Under the pieces are notes generated by a model. That model did no database searches and was not told where the DNA came from. It was given only the letters and a program-made list of their open reading frames with translations. Below, in pieces: positions 53,346 to 63,708 of a DNA stretch of 64,000 bases. This stretch comes from Limanda limanda (taxonomy: Eukaryota > Chordata > Actinopteri > Pleuronectiformes > Pleuronectidae). The translations under genes and the position numbers were made by a program. Location of the stretch: positions 31,465,400-31,529,399 of the forward strand of contig NC_083638.1 of the NCBI RefSeq assembly GCF_963576545.1, in the 5' to 3' direction. How positions within the stretch are numbered: position 1 is the first letter of the stretch; each line of letters begins with the position of its first letter.

Positions 53346-54743
53346 AGATAAGCCTTTTTTGGAAGCAATGGTTAACATTTTGACTTTTTCATCACATATC
53401 AGCTCCAGTGTCAGAAAAGCGCTGGAAACAGGGAGATATGCCTTTTTTTGGAAGAAATGGTTAAATTCTTGAATTTTTCATCACACATCATCCCAAATGT
53501 CAATAAACAGCTGGAAACGGGGAGATAAGCCTTTTTTGGAAGCAATGGTTAACATTTTGACTTTTTCATCACATATCAGCTCAAGTGTCAGAAAAGCGCT
53601 GGAAACAGGGAGATATGCCTTTTTTTGGAAGAAATGGTTAAATTCTTGAATTTTTCATCACACATCATCCCAAATGTCACTAAACAGCTGGAAACGGGGA
53701 GATAAGCCTTTTTTGGAAGCATTGATTAAGATTTCTGACTTTTTCATCACATGTCAGCCCAAGTGTCAGAAAAGCGCTGGAAACAGGGAGATATGCCTTT
53801 TTTGGAAGAAATGGTTAAATTCTTGAATTTTTAATCACAGATCATCCCAAATGTCACTAAACAGATGGAAACGGGGAGATAAGCCTTTTTTGGAAGCAAT
53901 GGTTAAGATTTTGACTTTTTCATCACATATCAGCTCCAGTGTCAGAAAAGCGCTGGAAACAGGGAGATATGCCTTTTTTTGGAAGAAATGGTTAAATTCT
54001 TGAATTTTTCATCACACATCATCCCAAATGTCACTAAACAGCTGGAAACGGGGAGATAAGCCTTTTTTGGAAGCATTGATTAAGATTTCTGACTTTTTCA
54101 TCACATGTCAGCCCAAGTGTCAAAAAAGCGCTGGAAACAGGGAGATATGCCTTTTTTGGAAGAAATGGTTAAATTCTTGAATTTTTAATCACAGATCATC
54201 CCAAATGTCACTAAACAGCTGGAAACGGGGAGATAAGCCTTTTTTGGAAGCAATGGTTAACATTTTGACTTTTTCATCACATGTCAGCCCAAGTGTCAGA
54301 AAAGCGCTGGAAACAGGGAGATAAGCCTTTTTTGGAAGAAATGGTTAAATTCTTGAATTTTTCATCACACATCATCCCAAATGTCACTAAACAGCTGGAA
54401 ACGGGGAGATAAGCCTTTTTTGGAAGCAATGGTTAACATTTTGACTTTTTCATCACATATCAGCTCAAGTGTCAGAAAAGCGCTGGAAACAGGGAGATAT
54501 GCCTTTTTTTGGAAGAAATGGTTAAATTCTTGAATTTTTCATCACACATCATCCCAAATGTCACTAAACAGCTGGAAACGGGGAGATAAGCCTTTTTTGG
54601 AAGCATTGATTAAGATTTCTGACTTTTTCATCACATGTCAGCCCAAGTGTCAGAAAAGCGCTGGAAACAGGGAGATATGCCTTTTTTGGAAGAAATGGTT
54701 AAATTCTTGAATTTTTCATCACACATCATTCCAAATGGCACTA

Positions 54744-54760
54744 AACAGTTGGAAACGGGG
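54744..54760 (+). promoter_or_regulatory. Best CENP-B-box-like site
   Basis: Against the mammalian CENP-B box YTTCGTTGGAARCGGGA, positions 5-16 match without a break (GTTGGAAACGGG), while positions 2-4 (TTC) and the last base do not. That is 6 of the 9 core bases usually needed for CENP-B binding. The ordinary B monomer differs from this copy only by C instead of T at box position 6. Related copies are at 53329-53345 and 60323-60339. Binding is unproven and, without the TTC half, doubtful. Confidence 0.4.
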
Positions 54761-55931
54761 AGATAAGCCTTTTTTGGAAGCAATGGTTAACATTTTGACT
54801 TTTTCATCACATATCAGCTCCAGTGTCAGAAAAGCGCTGGAAACAGGGAGATATGCCTTTTTTTGGAAGAAATGGTTAAATTCTTGAATTTTTCATCACA
54901 CATCATCCCAAATGTCAATAAACAGCTGGAAACGGGGAGATAAGCCTTTTTTGGAAGCAATGGTTAACATTTTGACTTTTTCATCACATATCAGCTCAAG
55001 TGTCAGAAAAGCGCTGGAAACAGGGAGATATGCCTTTTTTTGAAAGAAATGGTTAAATTCTTGAATTTTTCATCACACATCATCCCAAATGTCACTAAAC
55101 AGCTGGAAACGGGGAGATAAGCCTTTTTTGGAAGCATTGATTAAGATTTCTGACTTTTTCATCACATGTCAGCCCAAGTGTCAAAAAAGCGCTGGAAACA
55201 GGGAGATATGCCTTTTTTGGAAGAAATGGTTAAATTCTTGAATTTTTAATCACAGATCATCCCAAATGTCACTAAACAGCTGGAAACGGGGAGATAAGCC
55301 TTTTTTGGAAGCAATGGTTAACATTTTGACTTTTTCATCACATATCAGCTCCAGTGTCAGAAAAGCGCTGGAAACAGGGAGATATGCCTTTTTTTGGAAG
55401 AAATGGTTAAATTCTTGAATTTTTCATCACACATCATCCCAAATGTCAATAAACAGCTGGAAACGGGGAGATAAGCCTTTTTTGGAAGCAATGGTTAACA
55501 TTTTGACTTTTTCATCACATATCAGCTCAAGTGTCAGAAAAGCGCTGGAAACAGGGAGATATGCCTTTTTTTGAAAGAAATGGTTAAATTCTTGAATTTT
55601 TCATCACACATCATCCCAAATGTCACTAAACAGCTGGAAACGGGGAGATAAGCCTTTTTTGGAAGCATTGATTAAGATTTCTGACTTTTTCATCACATGT
55701 CAGCCCAAGTGTCAAAAAAGCGCTGGAAACAGGGAGATATGCCTTTTTTGGAAGAAATGGTTAAATTCTTGAATTTTTAATCACAGATCATCCCAAATGT
55801 CACTAAACAGCTGGAAACGGGGAGATAAGCCTTTTTTGGAAGCAATGGTTAACATTTTGACTTTTTCATCACATATCAGCTCCAGTGTCAGAAAAGCGCT
55901 GGAAACAGGGAGATATGCCTTTTTTTGGAAG
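54760..55931 (+). repeat. Three-dimer (531-bp) tandem duplication
   Basis: Two direct copies repeat at 531 bp. Each holds A2 (ttaacatttt, ctccag), seven-T B with aatgtcaat, A2 (ctcaag), a B with the rare tgaaagaaatgg (55041 and 55572), A1 with gtcaaaaaagcg, and B with aatcacagatc. The rare tgaaagaaatgg recurs near 60619, 62214 and 63099, so this sub-block was also copied further right. Confidence 0.78.
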
Positions 55932-56359
55932 AAATGGTTAAATTCTTGAATTTTTAATCACAGATCATCCCAAATGTCACTAAACAGCTGGAAACGGGGA
56001 GATAAGCCTTTTTTGGAAGCAATGGTTAACATTTTGACTTTTTCATCACATATCAGCTCCAGTGTCAGAAAAGCGCTGGAAACAGGGAGATATGCCTTTT
56101 TTTGGAAGAAATGGTTAAATTCTTGAATTTTTCATCACACATCATCCCAAATGTCAATAAACAGCTGGAAACGGGGAGATAAGCCTTTTTTGGAAGCAAT
56201 GGTTAACATTTTGACTTTTTCATCACATATCAGCTCAAGTGTCAGAAAAGCGCTGGAAACAGGGAGATATGCCTTTTTTTGGAAGAAATGGTTAAATTCT
56301 TGAATTTTTCATCACACATCATCCCAAATGTCACTAAACAGCTGGAAACGGGGAGAAAA

Positions 56360-57080
56360 GCCTTTTTTGGAAGCATTGATTAAGATTTCTGACTTTTTCA
56401 TCACATGTCAGCCCAAGTGTCAGAAAAGCGCTGGAAACAGGGAGATATGCCTTTTTTGGAAGAAATGGTTAAATTCTTGAATTTTTCATCACACATCATC
56501 CCAAATGGCACTAAACAGCTGGAAACGGGGAGATAAGCCTTTTTTGGAAGCATTGATTAAGATTTCTGACTTTTTCATCACATGTCAGCCCAAGTGTCAA
56601 AAAAGCGCTGGAAACAGGGAGATATGCCTTTTTTTGGAAGAAATGGTTAAATTCTTGAATTTTTCATCACACATCATCCCAAATGTCACTAAACAGCTGG
56701 AAACGGGGAGATAAGCCTTTTTTGGAAGCATTGATTAAGATTTCTGACTTTTTCATCACATGTCAGCCCAAGTGTCAGAAAAGCGCTGGAAACAGGGAGA
56801 TATGCCTTTTTTGGAAGAAATGGTTAAATTCTTGAATTTTTCATCACACATCATCCCAAATGGCACTAAACAGCTGGAAACGGGGAGATAAGCCTTTTTT
56901 GGAAGCATTGATTAAGATTTCTGACTTTTTCATCACATATCAGCTCCAGTGTCAGAAAAGCGCTGGAAACAGGGAGATATGCCTTTTTTTGGAAGAAATG
57001 GTTAAATTCTTGAATTTTTCATCACACATCATCCCAAATGTCACTAAACAGCTGGAAACGGGGAGATAAGCCTTTTTTGG
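56360..57080 (+). repeat. Four-dimer block, copied at 60700-61420
   Basis: The block recurs at an offset of 4340 bp. Both copies hold an A1 with gtcaaaaaagcg followed by a seven-T B and, two dimers on, an unusual A1/A2 hybrid that has the gcattgattaag core but the catatcagctccag tail (about 56892-56955 and 61232-61295). Small differences are aatgtcac against aatggcac and catcccaaatg against catccaaaatg. Confidence 0.75.
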
Positions 57081-57479
57081 AAGCATTGATTAAGATTTCT
57101 GACTTTTTCATCACATGTCAGCCCAAGTGTCAAAAAAGCGCTGGAAACAGGGAGATATGCCTTTTTTGGAAGAAATGGTTAAATTCTTGAATTTTTCATC
57201 ACACATCATCCCAAATGGCACTAAACAGCTGGAAACGGGGAGATAAGCCTTTTTTGGAAGCATTGATTAAGATTTCTGACTTTTTCATCACATGTCAGCC
57301 CAAGTGTCAAAAAAGCGCTGGAAACAGGGAGATATGCCTTTTTTGGAAGAAATGGTTAAATTCTTGAATTTTTCATCACACATCATCCCAAATGGCACTA
57401 AACAGCTGGAAACGGGGAGATAAGCCTTTTTTGGAAGCATTGATTAAGATTTCTGACTTTTTCATCACATATCAGCTCC

Positions 57480-58060
57480 AGTGTCAAGCGCTGGAAAACA
57501 GGGAGATATGCCTTTTTTTGGAAGAAATGGTTAAATTCTTGAATTTTTCATCACACATCATCCCAAATGTCACTAAACAGCCTGGAAACCGGGGGAGATA
57601 AGCCTTTTTTGGAAGCATTGATTAAGATTTCTGACTTTTTCATCACATGTCAGCCCAAGTGTCAAAAAAGCGCTGGAAACAGGAGATATGCCTTTTTTGG
57701 AAGAAATGGTTAAATTCTTGAATTTTTCATCACACATCATCCCAAATGTCACTAAACAGCTGGAAACGGGGAGATAAGCCTTTTTTGGAAGCATTGATTA
57801 AGATTTCTGACTTTTTCATCACATGTCAGCCCAAGTGTCAGAAAAGCGCTGGAAACAGGGAGATATGCCTTTTTTTGGAAGAAATGGTTAAATTCTTGAA
57901 TTTTTCATCACACATCATCCCAAATGTCACTAAACAGCTGGAAACGGGAGAAAAGCCTTTTTTTGGAAGCATTGATTAAGATTTCTGACTTTTTCATCAC
58001 ATGTCAGCCCAAGTGTCAGAAAAGCGCTGGAAACAGGGAGATATGCCTTTTTCGGAAGAA
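57480..58060. other. Homopolymer-indel cluster
   Basis: A tight group of length changes: gtgtcaagcgctgg (loss of four bases, 57481), ctggaaaacaggg (57491), cagcctggaaaccggggg (three insertions, 57578), acaggagat (57680), acgggagaaaagcc plus seven T (57944) and tttttcgg (58049). Neighbouring dimers are clean. This may be a low-coverage or unmarked contig join. Confidence 0.65.
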
Positions 58061-58084
58061 ATGGTTAAATTCTTGAATTTTTCA

Positions 58085-59414
58085 TCACACATCATCCCAA
58101 ATGGCACTAAACAGCTGGAAACGGGGAGATAAGCCTTTTTTGGAAGCATTGATTAAGATTTCTGACTTTTTCATCACATGTCAGCCCAAGTGTCAAAAAA
58201 GCGCTGGAAACAGGGAGATATGCCTTTTTTGGAAGAAATGGTTAAATTCTTGAATTTTTAATCACAGATCATCCCAAATGTCACTAAACAGCTGGAAACG
58301 GGGAGATAAGCCTTTTTTGGAAGCAATGGTTAACATTTTGACTTTTTCATCACATATCAGCTCCAGTGTCAGAAAAGCGCTGGAAACAGGGAGATATGCC
58401 TTTTTTTGGAAGAAATGGTTAAATTCTTGAATTTTTCATCACACATCATCCCAAATGTCACTAAACAGCTGGAAACGGGGAGATAAGCCTTTTTTGGAAG
58501 CATTGATTAAGATTTCTGACTTTTTCATCACATGTCAGCCCAAGTGTCAGAAAAGCGCTGGAAACAGGGAGATATGCCTTTTTTGGAAGAAATGGTTAAA
58601 TTCTTGAATTTTTCATCACACATCATCCCAAATGGCACTAAACAGCTGGAAACGGGGAAATAAGCCTTTTTTGGAAGCATTGATTAAGATTTCTGACTTT
58701 TTCATCACATGTCAGCCCAAGTGTCAGAAAAGCACTGGAAACAGGGAGATATGCCTTTTTTTGGAAGAAATGGTTAAATTCTTGAATTTTTCATCACACA
58801 TCATCCCAAATGTCACTAAACAGCTGGAAACGGGGAGATAAGCCTTTTTTGGAAGCATTGATTAAGATTTCTGACTTTTTCATCACATGTCAGCCCAAGT
58901 GTCAGAAAAGCGCTGGAAACAGAGAGATATGCCTTTTTTGGAAGAAATGGTTAAATTCTTGAATTTTTCATCACACATCATCCCAAATGGCACTAAACAG
59001 CTGGAAACGGGGAGATAAGCCTTTTTTGGAAGCATTGATTAAGATTTCTGACTTTTTCATCACATGTCAGCCCAAGTGTCAAAAAAGCGCTGGAAACAGG
59101 GAGATATGCCTTTTTTGGAAGAAATGGTTAAATTCTTGAATTTTTCATCACACATCATCCCAAATGTCACTAAACAGCTGGAAACGGGGAGATAAGCCTT
59201 TTTTGGAAGCATTGATTAAGATTTCTGACTTTTTCATCACATGTCAGCCCAAGTGTCAGAAAAGCGCTGGAAACAGGGAGATATGCCTTTTTTTGGAAGA
59301 AATGGTTAAATTCTTGAATTTTTCATCACACATCATCCCAAATGTCACTAAACAGCTGGAAACGGGGAGATAAGCCTTTTTTGGAAGCATTGATTAAGAT
59401 TTCTGACTTTTTCA
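58085..59414 (+). repeat. Block partner of 51000-52330
   Basis: Second copy at an offset of 7084 bp (about 40 dimers), with the same gggaaataagcc and agcactgg markers and a private acagagagat near 58919. It lies just downstream of a run of small indels at 57.48-58.06 kb. Confidence 0.78.
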
Positions 59415-59460
59415 TCACATGTCAGCCCAAGTGTCAGAAAAGCACTGGAAACAGGGAGAT

Positions 59461-59636
59461 ATGCCTTTTTTGGAAGAAATGGTTAAATTCTTGAATTTTT
59501 CATCACACATCATCCCAAATGTCACTAAACAGCTGGAAACGGGGAGATATGCCTTTTTTGGAAGAAATGGTTAAATTCTTGAATTTTTAATCACAGATCA
59601 TCCCAAATGTCACTAAACAGATGGAAACGGGGAGAT
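59461..59636 (+). repeat. B-B phase slip (missing A monomer)
   Basis: Two B monomers are adjacent (59461-59548, 59549-59636), the reciprocal of the A-A slips on the left arm. The second B has the aatcacagatc and cagatggaaacgg variants, which also occur together near 53831-53870 in normal A-B context, so the junction joined two different source dimers. Confidence 0.9.
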
Positions 59637-60322
59637 AAGCCTTTTTTGGAAGCAATGGTTAAGATTTTGACTTTTTCATCACATATCAGCTCCAGTGTCA
59701 GAAAAGCGCTGGAAACAGGGAGATATGCCTTTTTTTGGAAGAAATGGTTAAATTCTTGAATTTTTCATCACACATCATCCCAAATGTCACTAAACAGCTG
59801 GAAACGGGGAGATAAGCCTTTTTTGGAAGCATTGATTAAGATTTCTGACTTTTTCATCACATGTCAGCCCAAGTGTCAAAAAAGCGCTGGAAACAGGGAG
59901 ATATGCCTTTTTTGGAAGAAATGGTTAAATTCTTGAATTTTTAATCACAGATCATCCCAAATGTCACTAAACAGCTGGAAACGGGGAGATAAGCCTTTTT
60001 TGGAAGCAATGGTTAACATTCTGACTTTTTCATCACATGTCAGCCCAAGTGTCAGAAAAGCGCTGGAAACAGGGAGATAAGCCTTTTTTGGAAGAAATGG
60101 TTAAATTCTTGAATTTTTCATCACACATCATCCCAAATGTCACTAAACAGCTGGAAACGGGGAGATAAGCCTTTTTTGGAAGCATTGATTAAGATTTCTG
60201 ACTTTTTCATCACATGTCAGCCCAAGTGTCAGAAAAGCGCTGGAAACAGGGAGATATGCCTTTTTTGGAAGAAATGGTTAAATTCTTGAATTTTTCATCA
60301 CACATCATTCCAAATGGCACTA

Positions 60323-60339
60323 AACAGTTGGAAACGGGG
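60323..60339 (+). promoter_or_regulatory. CENP-B-box-like site
   Basis: Third copy of gttggaaacgggg. Later descendants in the 885-bp duplication (61921 and 62806) have changed to gttggaaactggg, which destroys the CGGG core and the CpG, so the better version of the motif is not being kept in that block. Confidence 0.35.
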
Positions 60340-61659
60340 AGATAAGCCTTTTTTGGAAGCAATGGTTAACATTTTGACTTTTTCATCACATATCAGCTCC
60401 AGTGTCAGAAAAGCGCTGGAAACAGGGAGATATGCCTTTTTTTGGAAGAAATGGTTAAATTCTTGAATTTTTCATCACACATCATCCCAAATGTCAATAA
60501 ACAGCTGGAAACGGGGAGATAAGCCTTTTTTGGAAGCAATGGTTAACATTTTGACTCTTTCATCACATATCAGCTCAAGTGTCAGAAAAGCGCTGGAAAC
60601 AGGGAGATATGCCTTTTTTTGAAAGAAATGGTTAAATTCTTGAATTTTTCATCACACATCATCCCAAATGTCACTAAACAGCTGGAAACGGGGAGATAAG
60701 CCTTTTTTGGAAGCATTGATTAAGATTTCTGACTTTTTCATCACATGTCAGCCCAAGTGTCAGAAAAGCGCTGGAAACAGGGAGATATGCCTTTTTTGGA
60801 AGAAATGGTTAAATTCTTGAATTTTTCATCACACATCATCCCAAATGGCACTAAACAGCTGGAAACGGGGAGATAAGCCTTTTTTGGAAGCATTGATTAA
60901 GATTTCTGACTTTTTCATCACATGTCAGCCCAAGTGTCAAAAAAGCGCTGGAAACAGGGAGATATGCCTTTTTTTGGAAGAAATGGTTAAATTCTTGAAT
61001 TTTTCATCACACATCATCCCAAATGGCACTAAACAGCTGGAAACGGGGAGATAAGCCTTTTTTGGAAGCATTGATTAAGATTTCTGACTTTTTCATCACA
61101 TGTCAGCCCAAGTGTCAGAAAAGCGCTGGAAACAGGGAGATATGCCTTTTTTGGAAGAAATGGTTAAATTCTTGAATTTTTCATCACACATCATCCAAAA
61201 TGGCACTAAACAGCTGGAAACGGGGAGATAAGCCTTTTTTGGAAGCATTGATTAAGATTTCTGACTTTTTCATCACATATCAGCTCCAGTGTCAGAAAAG
61301 CGCTGGAAACAGGGAGATATGCCTTTTTTTGGAAGAAATGGTTAAATTCTTGAATTTTTCATCACACATCATCCCAAATGTCACTAAACAGCTGGAAACG
61401 GGGAGATAAGCCTTTTTTGGAAGCAATGGTTAACATTCTGACTTTTTCATCACATTTCAGCCCAAGTGTCAGAAAAGCGCTGGAAACAGGGAGATAAGCC
61501 TTTTTTGGAAGAAATGGTTAAATTCTTGAATTTTTCATCACACATCATCCCAAATGTCACTAAACAGCTGGAAACGGGGAGATAAGCCTTTTTTGGAAGC
61601 AATGGTTAACATTTTGACTTTTTCATCACATATCAGCTCAAGTGTCAGAAAAGCGCTGG

Positions 61660-63485
61660 AAACAGGGAGATATGCCTTTTTTTGGAAGAAATGGTTAAAT
61701 TCTTGAATTTTTCATCACACATCATCCCAAATGTCACTAAACAGCTGGAAACGGGGAGATAAGCCTTTTTTGGAAGCATTGATTAAGATTTCTGACTTTT
61801 TCATCACATGTCAGCCCAAGTGTCAGAAAAGCGCTGGAAACAGGGAGATATGCCTTTTTTGGAAGAAATGGTTAAATTCTTGAATTTTTCATCACACATC
61901 ATTCCAAATGGCACTAAACAGTTGGAAACTGGGAGATAAGCCTTTTTTGGAAGCAATGGTTAACATTTTGACTTTTTCATCACATATCAGCTCCAGTGTC
62001 AGAAAAGCGCTGGAAACAGGGAGATATGCCTTTTTTTGGAAGAAATGGTTAAATTCTTGAATTTTTCATCACACATCATCCCTAATGTCAATAAACAGCT
62101 GGAAACGGGGAGATAAGCCTTTTTTGGAAGCAATGGTTAACATTTTGACTCTTTCATCACATATCAGCTCAAGTGTCAGAAAAGCGCTGGAAACAGGGAG
62201 ATATGCCTTTTTTTGAAAGAAATGGTTAAATTCTTGAATTTTTCATCACACATCATCCCAAATGTCACTAAACAGCTGGAAACGGGGAGATAAGCCTTTT
62301 TTGGAAGCATTGATTAAGATTTCTGACTTTTTCATCACATGTCAGCCCAAGTGTCAAAAAAGCGCTGGAAACAGGGAGATATGCCTTTTTTGGAAGAAAT
62401 GGTTAAATTCTTGAATTTTTAATCACAGATCATCCCAAATGTCACTAAACAGCTGGAAACGGGGAGATAAGCCTTTTTTGGAAGCAATGGTTAACATTTT
62501 GACTTTTTCATCACATATCAGCTCCAGTGTCAGAAAAGCGCTGGAAACAGGGAGATATGCCTTTTTTTGGAAGAAATGGTTAAATTCTTGAATTTTTCAT
62601 CACAGATCATCCCAAATGTCACTAAACAGCTGGAAACGGGGAGATAAGCCTTTTTTGGAAGCATTGATTAAGATTTCTGACTTTTTCATCACATGTCAGC
62701 CCAAGTGTCAGAAAAGCGCTGGAAACAGGGAGATATGCCTTTTTTGGAAGAAATGGTTAAATTCTTGAATTTTTCATCACACATCATTCCAAATGGCACT
62801 AAACAGTTGGAAACTGGGAGATAAGCCTTTTTTGGAAGCAATGGTTAACATTTTGACTTTTTCATCACATATCAGCTCCAGTGTCAGAAAAGCGCTGGAA
62901 ACAGGGAGATATGCCTTTTTTTGGAAGAAATGGTTAAATTCTTGAATTTTTCATCACACATCATCCCTAATGTCAATAAACAGCTGGAAACGGGGAGATA
63001 AGCCTTTTTTGGAAGCAATGGTTAACATTTTGACTCTTTCATCACATATCAGCTCAAGTGTCAGAAAAGCGCTGGAAACAGGGAGATATGCCTTTTTTTG
63101 AAAGAAATGGTTAAATTCTTGAATTTTTCATCACACATCATCCCAAATGTCACTAAACAGCTGGAAACGGGGAGATAAGCCTTTTTTGGAAGCATTGATT
63201 AAGATTTCTGACTTTTTCATCACATGTCAGCCCAAGTGTCAAAAAAGCGCTGGAAACAGGGAGATATGCCTTTTTTGGAAGAAATGGTTAAATTCTTGAA
63301 TTTTTAATCACAGATCATCCCAAATGTCACTAAACAGCTGGAAACGGGGAGATAAGCCTTTTTTGGAAGCAATGGTTAACATTTTGACTTTTTCATCACA
63401 TATCAGCTCCAGTGTCAGAAAAGCGCTGGAAACAGGGAGATATGCCTTTTTTTGGAAGAAATGGTTAAATTCTTGAATTTTTAAT
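61660..63485 (+). repeat. Five-dimer (885-bp) tandem duplication
   Basis: Two direct copies repeat at 885 bp, about 61660-62600 and 62545-63485. Matched rare markers are cattccaaatggcac, cagttggaaactggg (g at 61921 and 62806), catccctaatgtcaat (cctaa at 62081 and 62966), gactctttcatc (about 62148 and 63033) and tgaaagaaatgg. An earlier relative of the same block lies near 60.2-60.7 kb with gactctttcatc and cagttggaaacgggg. I saw very few differences between the two copies, so the duplication is recent or still homogenising. Confidence 0.85.
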
Positions 63486-63618
63486 CACAGATCATCCCAA
63501 ATGTCACTAAACAGCTGGAAACGGGGAGATAAGCCTTTTTTGGAAGCAATGGTTAACATTTTGACTTTTTCATCACATATCAGCTCCAGTGTCAGAAAAG
63601 CGCTGGAAACAGGGAGAT

Positions 63619-63708
63619 ATGCCTTTTTTTGGAAGAAATGGTTAAGATTTCTGACTTTTTCATCACATGTCAGCCCAAGTGTCAAAAAAGCGCTGGAAAC
63701 AGGGAGAT
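63619..63708 (+). repeat. B/A1 chimeric monomer (90 bp)
   Basis: The monomer starts as a seven-T B (atgcc, then ggaagaaatggttaa) and switches at ggttaag into an A1 tail (gatttctgac, catgtcagcccaag, gtcaaaaaagcg, acagggagat). The switch point is a stretch shared by both parents, so recombination inside a monomer rather than at its ends is the simplest reading. It sits between an A2 and a normal seven-T B and is the only clear intra-monomer A/B chimera I noticed. Confidence 0.88.
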
